A DNA stretch of 56,480 nucleotides from Methanobacteriota archaeon (GTDB lineage: Archaea; Thermoplasmatota; Poseidoniia; Poseidoniales; Poseidoniaceae): the NCBI GenBank assembly GCA_004195635.1, contig PSPT01000014.1:1-56480 (forward strand). The letters run 5' to 3'. The notes under the pieces were generated by a model, which worked only from the letters and a program-made list of their open reading frames with translations, did not search any database and was not told the origin of the DNA. Below, piece after piece: positions 18,503 to 27,186 of this stretch (position 1 is the first letter of the stretch; each line of letters starts with the position of its first letter). The position numbers and the translations under genes are program-made.

Positions 18503-19042
18503 ATGGCACGTAAACCAGCAAAGATGTATCGCCGACTCAAGGGTCAAGCCTATACTCGACGCAAGTACACTGGTGGTGTGCCAAACAACCGTATTTTGTC
18601 CTTCCATTCTGGAAATCGTTCAGATGCAGAGATGGGTAAGTTCGAAATTGTTGTGGAATTAACCTCCAACAACAATGTGCAAATTCGCCACACTGCTCTT
18701 GAGGCAGCCCGTGTTATCAGTAACGCTACTATCAGAAACCAAGCCGGTGTTGATGGATATGCGCTACGTGTTCACACCTATCCTCATCACATTCTACGTG
18801 AGAATAAGCAGGCTACTGGAGCAGGTGCTGACCGTGTGTCTCAAGGTATGCGTTGCGCATTCGGAAAGAATGTCGGAACCGCTGCCCGCGTTAAGCGCGG
18901 TCAGAGAGTAATGTCACTTCACTGCAAGCCCAAGGATTTCTTGGTTGCAAAGGATGCACTTCGTAAGGCTAGCATGAAATTCCCAACACCTTGTACCATT
19001 CGTTTGGTTCGTGGTGCGGAGCATGTTAAGGGAATGGCTTGA
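18503..19042 (+). CDS. rpl10e: Ribosomal protein L10e (uL16 family)
   Basis: A 179-residue archaeal/eukaryotic L10e of the large subunit, near the peptidyl-transferase and tRNA-binding side. The start MARKPAKMYRRLKGQAYTRR, the middle HILRENKQATGAGADRVSQG and the RVKRGQ segment are diagnostic. Length fits the family. It stands as a single gene between a divergent membrane gene and hpt, with a promoter-like element upstream and a stem-loop downstream. Confidence 0.96.
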   Translation: MARKPAKMYRRLKGQAYTRRKYTGGVPNNRILSFHSGNRSDAEMGKFEIVVELTSNNNVQIRHTALEAARVISNATIRNQAGVDGYALRVHTYPHHILRENKQATGAGADRVSQGMRCAFGKNVGTAARVKRGQRVMSLHCKPKDFLVAKDALRKASMKFPTPCTIRLVRGAEHVKGMA

Positions 19043-19079
19043 ATAGTCTTCTTGTGAATTTTCTTCACGCTTTCTTCTG

Positions 19080-19098
19080 CAAGCAAAGGTTTTGCTTG
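19080..19098 (+). terminator. Stem-loop after L10e
   Basis: Perfect inverted repeat CAAGCAAA-GGT-TTTGCTTG, 38 bases after the L10e stop and before hpt. No strong poly-T tract follows, so it may be a 3' end stabiliser rather than a terminator. Confidence 0.4.
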
Positions 19099-19179
19099 GC
19101 GATTGGATTTGCAATTTGCCAACCTTCACTACTCTTTTTGCCTGCAATAATTAAAGGGTAAGAGATACTGAGGTAAGTT

Positions 19180-19770
19180 ATGGAAGGCACTATTAGCCCC
19201 ATTGACCCAAGAGTTATCTTACTTCAGGAAAGTGTAATCAACGCACCTGTGGTGTGGAAAGGCGAGTATGCATACTTCATTCATCCTCTCTCAGACGGGG
19301 TGCCCAAACAGAGTGCAGAACTTCTTGGAGTCGCAAGGGATCTAATTTCAGAAAAAGTAAATTGGGATGAAATAGACTTGATTTTGGGCCTTGAAGCAAT
19401 GGGTATTCCACTCGCTGCAGCCTTGTGCCTCGATAGCGGAAAACCCTTGGTAATAGGGCGGAAAAGAGAATATGGTTTGCCCGGCGAAGTTGCTATTGAC
19501 CAGACTACTGGATACTCAAAAGGGGAAATTTTTCTCAATGACATTTCTGAAGGTGACAGAATATTGGTCGTTGATGACGTAGTAAGCACGGGGGGAACAA
19601 TGCTTCCGGTGCTAAAGACACTTGAGAGCATTGGAGCGATAGTTCAAGATTGCTGGATTGTTTTTGAAAAGGGCGATGGCGTTAGCAAAGTTCGCGAGGA
19701 AGGCAACTGGCCACTCAATAGCCTGATAAAAATGAAGATGGAAGGAGAGAAAATCACCATTCTTGACTAA
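19180..19770 (+). CDS. hpt: Hypoxanthine/guanine phosphoribosyltransferase, archaeal type
   Basis: A 196-residue purine salvage enzyme that couples a purine base to PRPP. The N-terminal block (LQESVINAPVVWKGEYAY, FIHPLSDGVPK) is that of archaeal Hpt proteins. The PRPP-binding loop is ILVVDDVVSTGGTM. The archaeal family resembles adenine phosphoribosyltransferases in sequence but mostly uses hypoxanthine or guanine, so the substrate is inferred from family. GAGGTAAG ribosome site. PurF, the entry enzyme of de novo purine synthesis, lies elsewhere in the window. Confidence 0.85.
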   Translation: MEGTISPIDPRVILLQESVINAPVVWKGEYAYFIHPLSDGVPKQSAELLGVARDLISEKVNWDEIDLILGLEAMGIPLAAALCLDSGKPLVIGRKREYGLPGEVAIDQTTGYSKGEIFLNDISEGDRILVVDDVVSTGGTMLPVLKTLESIGAIVQDCWIVFEKGDGVSKVREEGNWPLNSLIKMKMEGEKITILD

Positions 19771-19915
19771 ATTCATCTCAACCCCATTCTCCAACCCTTA
19801 ATCTCCAACCTGCGTTTGATATCTCTTGTGAAATTTTCCGTATTTACCTTTCTCTTGCAATTCAACGGGTGGGTTCTTGAATAGAAGGCGTGACGGCCAC
19901 TTTGGAGGAACTCTC

Positions 19916-21067
19916 ATGGATATGGGTAAGCATGACTTTGAACTGGCTGAACTTATCGCCAGAATTAAAGCAAATGATAACCGTTTAGTGGCACTTCAAG
20001 TGCCAGAAGGGTTGAAAATGCAGGCTCTTGATTTGATGGACCAAATTGAGGATGAGACTTCCTCGAAGGTTGTTCTCGCCGCAGACCCTTGCTATGGTGC
20101 TTGTGACCTAGTGCACGATAAGATGAAAATGATGGGAGTTGAACTCGTTGCTCACATGGGGCATAGTCAAATGAATATTGACTCTGGTATGCCCACTCAA
20201 TTCATCGATGTCACCTACGATGGCGACCCCGATTTGGCAAAGGTATTGCCTATTCTGGCAAAACATCGCGAATTTTCTGCCAAGCGCTTCACCGCCGCCA
20301 ATGCTGAAACCATCATCGCTGGTTCCGAAAATGAGGAAGCCCTCGGCACTCCTACATTAAGTGAGAAAGAAGCCCAAGAATTATTTCTCGATGCTGTAGG
20401 AAGAAAAACCTCGCTGACTGGCAATAAATTGGGCCTAGTCGGTTCAATCCAACATCTCCACATGTTACCTACCTTCAAAGCCCGACTTGAGAAAGCCGGA
20501 TTTGAGGTAACAATTCCCGTTGGAGGTGAACGTCTGAGTTTTCCTGGGCAAGTTTTGGGATGCAATTATTCTGGTGACGACTCAAGTATTGGCCACTATC
20601 TCTTTTTGGGTAGTGGAGACTTTCACCCAATTGGTTTAGTATTACACACTGGCAAACCTCTTGCCCTTCTTGACCCATACATTAACGAGGCTGGCGAAAT
20701 GTCTTTGGCGCGAATAGAACGGATATTGCGACAACGCTTCGGTCTAATAATGGCAATCCAAGATGCGAAAAGTTACGGAATATTGATCGGTGAAAAGCCG
20801 GGGCAAATGCGCCGTACTCTTGCTTTGAAAATGAAAAGGATGCTAGAAAAGCATGGTAAAAAGGGCTATCTCTTGGCATTGGAGCATGTTGGCCCCGACC
20901 TCATTGACTTCTACCCAGTTGACGCCTTTGTTAATACCGCTTGCCCTCGCATTGCTATTGATGACTCCGTACGCTATGACAAACCCATGGTGACTCCATA
21001 CGAGTTGGAAGTTGCTTTGGGTGAGAAGAAATGGGAAGATGGCTATCTCTTTGATGAGATTCCATAG
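19916..21067 (+). CDS. dph2: Diphthamide biosynthesis protein Dph2
   Basis: A 383-residue unusual radical SAM enzyme that transfers the 3-amino-3-carboxypropyl group of SAM to a histidine of elongation factor 2, the first step of diphthamide. The three widely spaced cluster cysteines are visible: DPCYGACD (about 60), GCNYSGDDSS (about 220) and NTACPRIAIDD (about 345). VALQVPEGLKMQA is the family start. I choose ATG 19916 because TTTGGAGGA lies about seven bases upstream; the frame stays open to a TTG at 19877. Archaea use a single homodimeric Dph2. Confidence 0.93.
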   Translation: MDMGKHDFELAELIARIKANDNRLVALQVPEGLKMQALDLMDQIEDETSSKVVLAADPCYGACDLVHDKMKMMGVELVAHMGHSQMNIDSGMPTQFIDVTYDGDPDLAKVLPILAKHREFSAKRFTAANAETIIAGSENEEALGTPTLSEKEAQELFLDAVGRKTSLTGNKLGLVGSIQHLHMLPTFKARLEKAGFEVTIPVGGERLSFPGQVLGCNYSGDDSSIGHYLFLGSGDFHPIGLVLHTGKPLALLDPYINEAGEMSLARIERILRQRFGLIMAIQDAKSYGILIGEKPGQMRRTLALKMKRMLEKHGKKGYLLALEHVGPDLIDFYPVDAFVNTACPRIAIDDSVRYDKPMVTPYELEVALGEKKWEDGYLFDEIP

Positions 21068-21141
21068 TGTCGTTGCCTTTCACCCCAATCTGTATCGACA
21101 ACAAACTTTCTTACGAGGGCAGACTCGGCTATTGCGAGTGA

Positions 21142-22401
21142 TTAGTTCTTGTTTTTGGCAGCCCGCTCGGCTATCTTCTGAGCCCTAATTTCATCAATTC
21201 CGGCTTGCCTTTTTGCTTCTCGTCTAGCGTTTCTTCGCCCATGATACCATCCTTGTAAAGTCTTACTATTCATAAAAATCAATCCGATAATAGTACCCGG
21301 TACTGCAATCATTACTAAGACTCCAATTGCTTTGAACATTAATTCATCATCTACCACTGCCGGTGGTGAGAAGGAGGAAACAGTACCGTCACTTGAAATC
21401 ATTAATCCATGTGTATCGTCATCTCCCCAAGTTGCCACTAAACGCGTGCCGGCAAGTGTTGCGCTGGCTTCGCTAACTGTTGCATGCTCTAGTACTTGGT
21501 ATGCTTTTTGCCCGTCCATTTCAAATTTTATTAGGGCAAAGGGTGCCATTTCAACAATTACTGTATGATCGTCCATTATTGAAATACTTACAAATTCTCC
21601 ACCTAATTCACCAACAATAATTGGGCTTTCAATCCTAGTTGAAGCGGGTGTTTGCTCATTTAGAATGATAGCACTTATTCGTCGTCCACTAGCAATCGCT
21701 ACACATTCATTCAAATCAACATCTGGGCAGTCAACATCCACCCATGTGTCGCCTGCACTTCCGAGCCAAGAAACATCATGGTCGCGGTCAATAATTGCAA
21801 TTCCATCGGATAGAGTGGTGACTAAACAAAGTTGCAATTGCTCGTGACATTCAATTGCTGAAACGGCACTGTTAGCACTCATATCTAGTAGAGTAAATCC
21901 ATCGGAACTACTGTATCTATAGATTACGCCCGTGTCAGAACCAAGATAGGCATAATCGCCGTTGAGGCGCCAATCTATTGCAGAAATGTCTGAAGATTCG
22001 AGTGCACCGGTCCCCATGACGGTAGTTAGGACGTAATCCTCATGTGAATAGCGGAGAACAGTCCCCGAATCACCAGCAATGAGTGCGGTATTTCCGGCGG
22101 GGTGCCAAGTAATGTCTCTAAGGGTGTTTGTGTTACTGTGCTGCAGTTCTACGGCAGTAGTCGCGTCGGTTGGAGTAATAGCACTAATAATTCGGACAAA
22201 CCCGTCGGCTCCGGCAATAAGCAGGTGGTCGCCGAGCGGATTTGTTTCAGCAGTTTCAAGACCCAATGCATCTTCTGTAATTCTTCCTTCTGATTTCACA
22301 TCAACAGTACTTGATGCAGCACTTGCAAGCGAAAGGCTCAGCATTAGGGTAATCAGCATCAAGGCAACGAGGCTTCGGCGCATAGTTGGCGCACTACGCA
22401 T
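21142..22401 (-). CDS. Secreted, C-terminally anchored beta-propeller (WD40/YVTN-like) protein
   Basis: A 419-residue protein with a signal peptide (RRSLVALMLITLMLSLSLASA, about 8-28). Beta-propeller blades follow, with recurrent DITWHPAGNTALIAGD and AIDWRLNGDYAYLGSD motifs. A membrane segment near 360-380 and a strongly basic cytosolic tail (RRNARREAKRQAG) close the chain. Topology would place the propeller outside the cell, anchored at the C-terminus. A CPDVDLNEC pair could form a disulfide. It resembles the membrane propeller at 17279-18262. No catalytic motif; a surface binding or scaffold role is conjecture. Confidence 0.75.
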   Translation of the reverse strand: MRSAPTMRRSLVALMLITLMLSLSLASAASSTVDVKSEGRITEDALGLETAETNPLGDHLLIAGADGFVRIISAITPTDATTAVELQHSNTNTLRDITWHPAGNTALIAGDSGTVLRYSHEDYVLTTVMGTGALESSDISAIDWRLNGDYAYLGSDTGVIYRYSSSDGFTLLDMSANSAVSAIECHEQLQLCLVTTLSDGIAIIDRDHDVSWLGSAGDTWVDVDCPDVDLNECVAIASGRRISAIILNEQTPASTRIESPIIVGELGGEFVSISIMDDHTVIVEMAPFALIKFEMDGQKAYQVLEHATVSEASATLAGTRLVATWGDDDTHGLMISSDGTVSSFSPPAVVDDELMFKAIGVLVMIAVPGTIIGLIFMNSKTLQGWYHGRRNARREAKRQAGIDEIRAQKIAERAAKNKN

Positions 22402-22570
22402 TCCATTTCAAGGGTAATGATGGAGAAAGGTGACGAATGTGCTGGCTTTCAGCCAATGGTGAGGCAACATCTGCTGGTGAAATAGATTTCAAAAAGAGAA
22501 ACTGCGCGGTATATTGAGGGAGGGAGAAGATGCGAGTACAGACAAACATTTTCTGACTAATTATCTGCTG

Positions 22571-22590
22571 AATTGAAATTAGTTTCAATT
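22571..22590. promoter_or_regulatory. Perfect 8-base inverted repeat, possible operator
   Basis: AATTGAAA-TTAG-TTTCAATT lies in the 277-base gap between two divergent genes, 89 bases before the start at 22679. The symmetry fits a dimeric regulator site or a small hairpin. Other sequence in this gap shows no gene I can support. Confidence 0.35.
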
Positions 22591-22678
22591 TTGGGTGAAA
22601 TCTGAGCACCCTCTCTTGCCCGATTTTACAATTTTTGTTTGGGTAGCACTTATGGATGGGCTATGATTCGGGTGGCTT

Positions 22679-23212
22679 ATGGAGCAATACTATGTAAAGC
22701 GCGGCGTAATCAAAGACTTGGGGCCAGGAGGGCTAGCTCAACTTGGAGCAAAGCATTTTGATGATGTAGTTGCCGATGCAGAAGGTGGCTTTGTAGCCAC
22801 CAAGGGGATCATGATCAAGTTGGCTGCATTGTACAATGATGAAGGGAAATTAGCAGTTGATGTTGAGCAATTGAAAGGGGCAGCCCTTTCTGATTTTCTT
22901 TCTGCTGACGGTGGTAGAGAGGCAGCATTGTCAAGCCGCGCTGCATTTTCAGCATTCCTTGATGCAGCGACAGGATATCATTCAAAGCAGCGTGGAGATA
23001 AGGCTAAAGAAGATGGGAAAAAGGCAGGGAAGGCAAGAACAAATGTCAAAATGGCGCGAAAATTAATGAGTATTTCAACCAAAATAACCGATGAAATGAA
23101 GGTGGAAGCAAATGAATTTATAGTTCAAATTGAGGAAAAATTGGATGAAGGTAATTTCACTCGTGCAATGTCCCTTTCAGAGAAACTGAGTAAATTAGTT
23201 GAGTTCAAGTGA
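22679..23212 (+). CDS. Hypothetical protein, Lys/Ala-rich, helical C-terminus
   Basis: A 177-residue soluble protein. The first 90 residues have a YYVKRGVIKDLGPGGL opening and alternating strands and helices. A charged Lys-rich segment follows (about 100-125: KQRGDKAKEDGKKAGK), then a likely helical or coiled C-terminus (about 130-177). No signal peptide or membrane segment. I do not recognise the family with confidence. A short GGTGG precedes the ATG. It sits 49 bases before tyrS on the same strand and may be co-transcribed with it. Confidence 0.7.
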   Translation: MEQYYVKRGVIKDLGPGGLAQLGAKHFDDVVADAEGGFVATKGIMIKLAALYNDEGKLAVDVEQLKGAALSDFLSADGGREAALSSRAAFSAFLDAATGYHSKQRGDKAKEDGKKAGKARTNVKMARKLMSISTKITDEMKVEANEFIVQIEEKLDEGNFTRAMSLSEKLSKLVEFK

Positions 23213-23261
23213 GATATTTTTTGATAGACACTTTTCCACACTGACAAAAAATGGTGATAAT

Positions 23262-24437
23262 ATGAGACAGATAGGGGATATGGCTGATGAGGAAATTTCC
23301 GCAGCACTGACACCTTATTTGCAAGCAAATCCCGACATTGAGTTTCTTTCTTCTGAAAACCGTCGCCGCTTGGCATGGATGATTGGCGATGTTCAAGAAG
23401 TAGTAGGAATCAACTACCTCGTAAAATGCATGGCTGAATCAACTTCGGCTGGAGGAGATGGAGTCCTACGTTGTTATGTTGGTTTTGAGCCCAGTGGGAA
23501 GGCCCACATCGGATGGAAAGTCCTTGCTTTAGCCCTACGTCGAATGCTTGATAGTGGAGTAAATGTTTTGATTTTCTTAGCCGACTGGCACGCTTGGGTC
23601 AATGATAAATTTGGAGGTGATTTGGAAAAAATTCAAACTACTGCTTCATACATGGAAGATACATTCCGCGTGTTACTGGGTAATCCGGATGAAGGTGAAG
23701 GTGAAGGTCAACTGCGCTTCATTTATGCTAGTGAGATAATGGATAGTGGCGAATATTGGGCTCGTGTATTACGTTGTTCAAAGAATATGAGTTTGCAACG
23801 AGTTCGTCGAACTTTTTCAATCATGGGAAGAGATGAAGATTCCTCGGATGGTGATTTGTCTAAATTCTTCTATCCGGCAATGCAAGCAGCAGATATTTTT
23901 GAGATGAATATTGATATTGCAATTGGAGGGATGGACCAACGAAAGGCTCACATGTATATGCGAGACTCTGCCGATAAATGGGGGTGGCATAAGGCTACTT
24001 GTGTTCACACTTCAATCATTTCAGGATTAAAAACTAATGGTGCAAGAATGGAATCTTTTGACCACAAAATGTCAAAATCAGACCCGTCTGGTGCAATTCT
24101 ACTTCATGACACCCCTAAGAAATTGCGCAAAAAAATGCGAAAGGCATACTTGGACCCAGAACAAAGCGAATCACCAGTTTATGAATTAATTGAGCATATT
24201 ATTTTGCCTGAATTTGGTGAAATTGTTGTGACTCCAAACCCTGAGTATGGTGAGCCTTCAACATGGACAGATTTGCAGGCATTCAAAAAAGCAGTTGCCG
24301 ATTCTACTCTGCATCCACTTGATGCAAAATTTGCCGTAGCAGATGCTATTTCTGCTGGGCTTGCTGACTTGGCAGGTTTCTTTGAGACCAATCCTGATAA
24401 ATTGGATGCAGTATCAGATATCATTGGCAATAGATAA
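23262..24437 (+). CDS. tyrS: Tyrosyl-tRNA synthetase, archaeal type
   Basis: About 391 residues. Class I signature GFEPSGKAHIGW (HIGH variant with W in the last position) and an intact KMSKS loop (DHKMSKSDPSG). GGMDQRKAHM and the C-terminal STLHPLDAKFAVADA match archaeal/eukaryal TyrRS. It charges tRNA-Tyr. I use ATG 23262, preceded by GGTGATAAT; the frame is open further upstream, but those residues are not conserved-looking. An N-terminal stretch of about 55 residues precedes the catalytic core. Confidence 0.92.
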   Translation: MRQIGDMADEEISAALTPYLQANPDIEFLSSENRRRLAWMIGDVQEVVGINYLVKCMAESTSAGGDGVLRCYVGFEPSGKAHIGWKVLALALRRMLDSGVNVLIFLADWHAWVNDKFGGDLEKIQTTASYMEDTFRVLLGNPDEGEGEGQLRFIYASEIMDSGEYWARVLRCSKNMSLQRVRRTFSIMGRDEDSSDGDLSKFFYPAMQAADIFEMNIDIAIGGMDQRKAHMYMRDSADKWGWHKATCVHTSIISGLKTNGARMESFDHKMSKSDPSGAILLHDTPKKLRKKMRKAYLDPEQSESPVYELIEHIILPEFGEIVVTPNPEYGEPSTWTDLQAFKKAVADSTLHPLDAKFAVADAISAGLADLAGFFETNPDKLDAVSDIIGNR

Positions 24438-24533
24438 TTTGTAATGCGGTGGTCGTTGTCTTTCCCCTGAGCAGGGATGATGAAGGAGGGGTTTATGTGG
24501 TGCAGGCTTTTGGGATGAGTTGAAGGTGCCTAT

Positions 24534-25706
24534 ATGCCCTACGAAGGTCTAGATTTTTATGATGTTGACTCTCTATTAACTGAAGAGGAACTAATGGTTC
24601 GGGATATGGTTCGCGATTGGGTGGAAGATGAAGTACTCCCTAATATTGAAAAGGCATGTAGCGACGGTATTTTCCCTGACGAATGGCGAGTCGCATTAGG
24701 TGAAATGGGAGTATTAGGCGCACCTCTTGAAGGTTATGGGTGCCCTGGATTATCTTATGTGGCGTATGGTGTAATTTGCCAAGAGTTAGAACGCGGCGAT
24801 AGTGGTCTACGATCTTTTGCCAGTGTTCAAGGCTCGCTCGCAATGTACCCAATATGGGATTTTGGAAGCGAGGAACAAAAAAACAAATACTTGCCAAAAA
24901 TGGCTTCAGGTGAATGGATCGGTTGCTTCGGATTAACCGAACCAGATTATGGTTCTAATCCAGGAGATATGATTACTAAAGCCGAAGATATGGGCGATCA
25001 TTTCTTGCTAAACGGGGCAAAAATGTGGATTACTAATGGTACTTTGGCAGACATTGCTGTTGTTTGGGCTAAGTTGGATGGAGTTATCCGAGGATTCATT
25101 GTTGAGAAGGGTGATGAAGGTTTTTCTGCCCCCGAAATGACGGGTAAGTACTCCCTCCGGGCCAGCGTCACGAGTGAGTTAGTTTTCCAAGATTGTAAGA
25201 TTCCTAAAGACCGTATTTTCCCAGAAGTAAAGGGTCTACGCGGTCCGTTTTCATGTCTCAATAATGCGCGATATGGGATTTCTTGGGGAGCGATTGGCGC
25301 TGCTCAGGCATGCTTCCATTCGGCAAAGGAATATGCCTTATCGCGTATCCAATTTGACCAACCTATCGCAGCCTACCAACTTGTGCAAAACAAGCTGGCT
25401 TGGATGCTTAGAGAAATCACGAAGGCTCAGTTGCTTTCATATCACTTAGGTAAGAAAAAGGATGATGGGACATGGTTCCCTGAGCAAATTTCCTTGGCTA
25501 AGATGAACAATGTTGACATCGCTTTAGACATTGCTCGAATGGCGAGAGACATTCATGGGGCGAATGGTATTTTAGACGAATATTGCATTATGAGGCATAT
25601 GGCAAACCTTGAGTCAGTAAAGACTTACGAAGGAACCCATGACATACATAACTTGATTATCGGCCGACATATCACTGGTATTCAAGCATTTACAAGAACC
25701 GCATGA
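24534..25706 (+). CDS. gcdH: Glutaryl-CoA dehydrogenase (acyl-CoA dehydrogenase family)
   Basis: A 390-residue FAD enzyme. SVQGSLAMYPIWDFGSEEQK, CFGLTEPDYGSNPG, GPFSCLNNARYGISWG and the end TYEGTHDIHNLIIGRHITG follow glutaryl-CoA dehydrogenase rather than short-chain acyl-CoA dehydrogenases. The Glu of TYEGTHD is the catalytic base. The reaction is oxidation and decarboxylation of glutaryl-CoA to crotonyl-CoA (lysine/tryptophan or aromatic breakdown), passing electrons to ETF. EtfAB lies about 10 kb away in this window. Exact substrate is inferred from similarity. Bacterial-like origin is likely. Ribosome site GAAGGTG. Confidence 0.88.
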   Translation: MPYEGLDFYDVDSLLTEEELMVRDMVRDWVEDEVLPNIEKACSDGIFPDEWRVALGEMGVLGAPLEGYGCPGLSYVAYGVICQELERGDSGLRSFASVQGSLAMYPIWDFGSEEQKNKYLPKMASGEWIGCFGLTEPDYGSNPGDMITKAEDMGDHFLLNGAKMWITNGTLADIAVVWAKLDGVIRGFIVEKGDEGFSAPEMTGKYSLRASVTSELVFQDCKIPKDRIFPEVKGLRGPFSCLNNARYGISWGAIGAAQACFHSAKEYALSRIQFDQPIAAYQLVQNKLAWMLREITKAQLLSYHLGKKKDDGTWFPEQISLAKMNNVDIALDIARMARDIHGANGILDEYCIMRHMANLESVKTYEGTHDIHNLIIGRHITGIQAFTRTA

Positions 25707-25777
25707 AGCAAATATTTCTGGCCTATTAGGTCAGCGCAATATTGACGCAGGGTATGAGTAATCAATACACATTTCAT

Positions 25778-25796
25778 CTCAAGAAAGTATCTTGAG
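25778..25796. terminator. Stem-loop between convergent genes
   Basis: Perfect inverted repeat CTCAAGA-AAGTA-TCTTGAG between the gcdH stop and the stop of the convergent minus-strand gene, followed by a T-rich stretch (TTTCATTTCTTT). It is well placed to end transcription from both sides. Confidence 0.5.
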
Positions 25797-25810
25797 TTTC
25801 ATTTCTTTGA

Positions 25811-26617
25811 CTATTCTTCTTCACCATTTCCTTGGCCTTCATCATCAATTTCGTGCGGTTCCAACATTTCATATGACTCAATTTGCAACTGAAATGCACG
25901 CAAAGTGGTTGCATCAAAATCTCCGCTTGGGTGAGTCGATGCGAGGCGCAGCCTCGCATTTATTCTAATGACATCTCCTTTTTGCACTGAACCTACGAGT
26001 TCATCAAAAAGCCAAGCATCAATTACTCTCCGCTGCCCCTCATTTTCATCGTTTGAATCTACAATGAGTATTTGCTGGCAATCTTCATAAGATGTTGATT
26101 CCGAATCAAGCGCGAAGTCAGTAGAACGATTTCTTATTTTTCCGCAATCGCAACATTTCCATGGCTTTATCCGACCCCTAAGGAATTTCTGAGAGGTATG
26201 ATTTACCGCTCTGCACTCAAGACAATGCCAATCTATTTTCTTTATCCATCCCGAGTTATGGTTGACATCGAGGACATTTACATCAATACGAAGCAGCCTA
26301 TTTCGGTCTCTTGTTCTAAGGGAATTTATTTCTATTGCGCAAGTGTCTGGCAATCCAATTACCCTAATTCGAGCACGTAGTGAACCATTTAAATCCTCTA
26401 TCATGTTGAATAATACCTCATCCCCTGCTGCCATTGTTTTCAGCGGATCTTCACTCAATGAATATCGTAAATCAGGGTATTCATCTACAAGTGTAAATGG
26501 TATTGTGATGGATGAAATGCAATCAGCCTCGGTTGCATGCAAATGTATTTGCCCGGCACAATTGTCTTCCAACAACTTCCTCCATTGCTTCATTTCGGCG
26601 CCGCCCTTGCTGAACAT
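25811..26617 (-). CDS. Free-standing MCM N-terminal-domain-like OB/zinc protein
   Basis: A 268-residue protein with the layout of the N-terminal half of the MCM replicative helicase. Helical and strand region A spans about 1-100, ending in SLRARIRVIGLP and an EINSLRTRDRNRLLRIDVNV OB start. A four-Cys zinc site follows (C132, C135, C155/C156, C158). The OB remainder with ESTSYEDCQQILIVDS and AWLFDELVGSVQKGDVIRI corresponds to the MCM segment before the AAA+ domain. No Walker A or other ATPase part is present, and an acidic tail ends the chain. GAGGGA ribosome site. It could modulate MCM loading or bind DNA alone; this is inference. Confidence 0.72.
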   Translation of the reverse strand: MFSKGGAEMKQWRKLLEDNCAGQIHLHATEADCISSITIPFTLVDEYPDLRYSLSEDPLKTMAAGDEVLFNMIEDLNGSLRARIRVIGLPDTCAIEINSLRTRDRNRLLRIDVNVLDVNHNSGWIKKIDWHCLECRAVNHTSQKFLRGRIKPWKCCDCGKIRNRSTDFALDSESTSYEDCQQILIVDSNDENEGQRRVIDAWLFDELVGSVQKGDVIRINARLRLASTHPSGDFDATTLRAFQLQIESYEMLEPHEIDDEGQGNGEEE

Positions 26618-26768
26618 CTAATCCCTCGGATGGCGAGTCCTGACGAGACGGTTCTTGAGTTTTTTGTATAAGGGTTAGTATTTTCTTTGAAAATGGATAA
26701 TGAACAATTTATTTTTCTTTCCAAATTGTCAGCCCCCATCTCTCGGCTATGCTCGTTGATGATATAAG

Positions 26769-26850
26769 CGCCGAGAGAGGGATTTGAACCCCCGCGTCAA
26801 AAGACAGTGGATTTCGAATCCACCGCGATACCGGGCTATGCGATCTCGGC
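26769..26850 (-). tRNA. tRNA-Ser (anticodon CGA)
   Basis: A complete class II tRNA on the minus strand. Acceptor stem GCCGAGA/TCTCGGC with discriminator G. Anticodon stem GTGGA/TCCAC holds loop TTCGAAA with anticodon CGA, reading UCG serine codons. A long variable arm (TGTCTTTTGACG region) and T arm GGGGG-TTCAAAT-CCCTC follow. No intron and no encoded CCA, as is common in archaea. Confidence 0.93.
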
Positions 26851-26902
26851 TGCGAGTTGGCGACGGCGCGGTTGTCATAAGGATGATGGGCGACGCAGTG
26901 AC

Positions 26903-27103
26903 ATGCGAATCACCTTTTTGTCCGAGGGGGAAGAGATTGTGGTTGAAGGCGAGGGGTGCGTGAGTATTGCTGATGCTTTGGCCAAAACTCCAATCCACCC
27001 TTCAACTGTGCTTGCAGTTTTTGAAGGAACTGTTGTGCCGCAAAATACCATCATCAAAGAAGATGTGAGGCTTGAATTAATCATAGTTTCATCCGGTGGT
27101 TGA
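26903..27103 (+). CDS. Ubiquitin-like small protein with C-terminal Gly-Gly (MoaD/ThiS/SAMP-type)
   Basis: A 66-residue beta-grasp-like protein: MRITFLSEGEEIVVEG, a helix (SIADALAKTPIHP), VLAVFEGTVVPQNT and RLELIIVSSGG. The Gly-Gly end is the thiocarboxylation or conjugation site of ThiS, MoaD and archaeal SAMP proteins. It can serve as sulfur carrier for thiamine, molybdopterin or tRNA thiolation, or as a protein modifier. I use ATG 26903; a longer frame would run back through the tRNA gene. MoaA in this window shows that the pathway for molybdopterin exists, so a MoaD role is possible. No E1-like enzyme is nearby. Confidence 0.82.
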   Translation: MRITFLSEGEEIVVEGEGCVSIADALAKTPIHPSTVLAVFEGTVVPQNTIIKEDVRLELIIVSSGG

Positions 27104-27186
27104 CAATACTAATTTTCCCTGAACTAGGCCAAGAGTGTTGGTTGTAGTGGGGGCTTAGAGTTGCTAGTATCGGTGGTGTGCCCCTC

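Noticed and set aside
24438-24533. Possible C/D box small RNA (GATGATGA and CTGA present)
   Set aside because: The boxes are in the wrong order and spacing for a C/D sRNA and no k-turn pairing is seen.
26807-26902. Longer N-terminus for the ubiquitin-like protein
   Set aside because: The extension is translated from the antisense of the tRNA-Ser gene; ATG 26903 gives the normal beta-grasp length.
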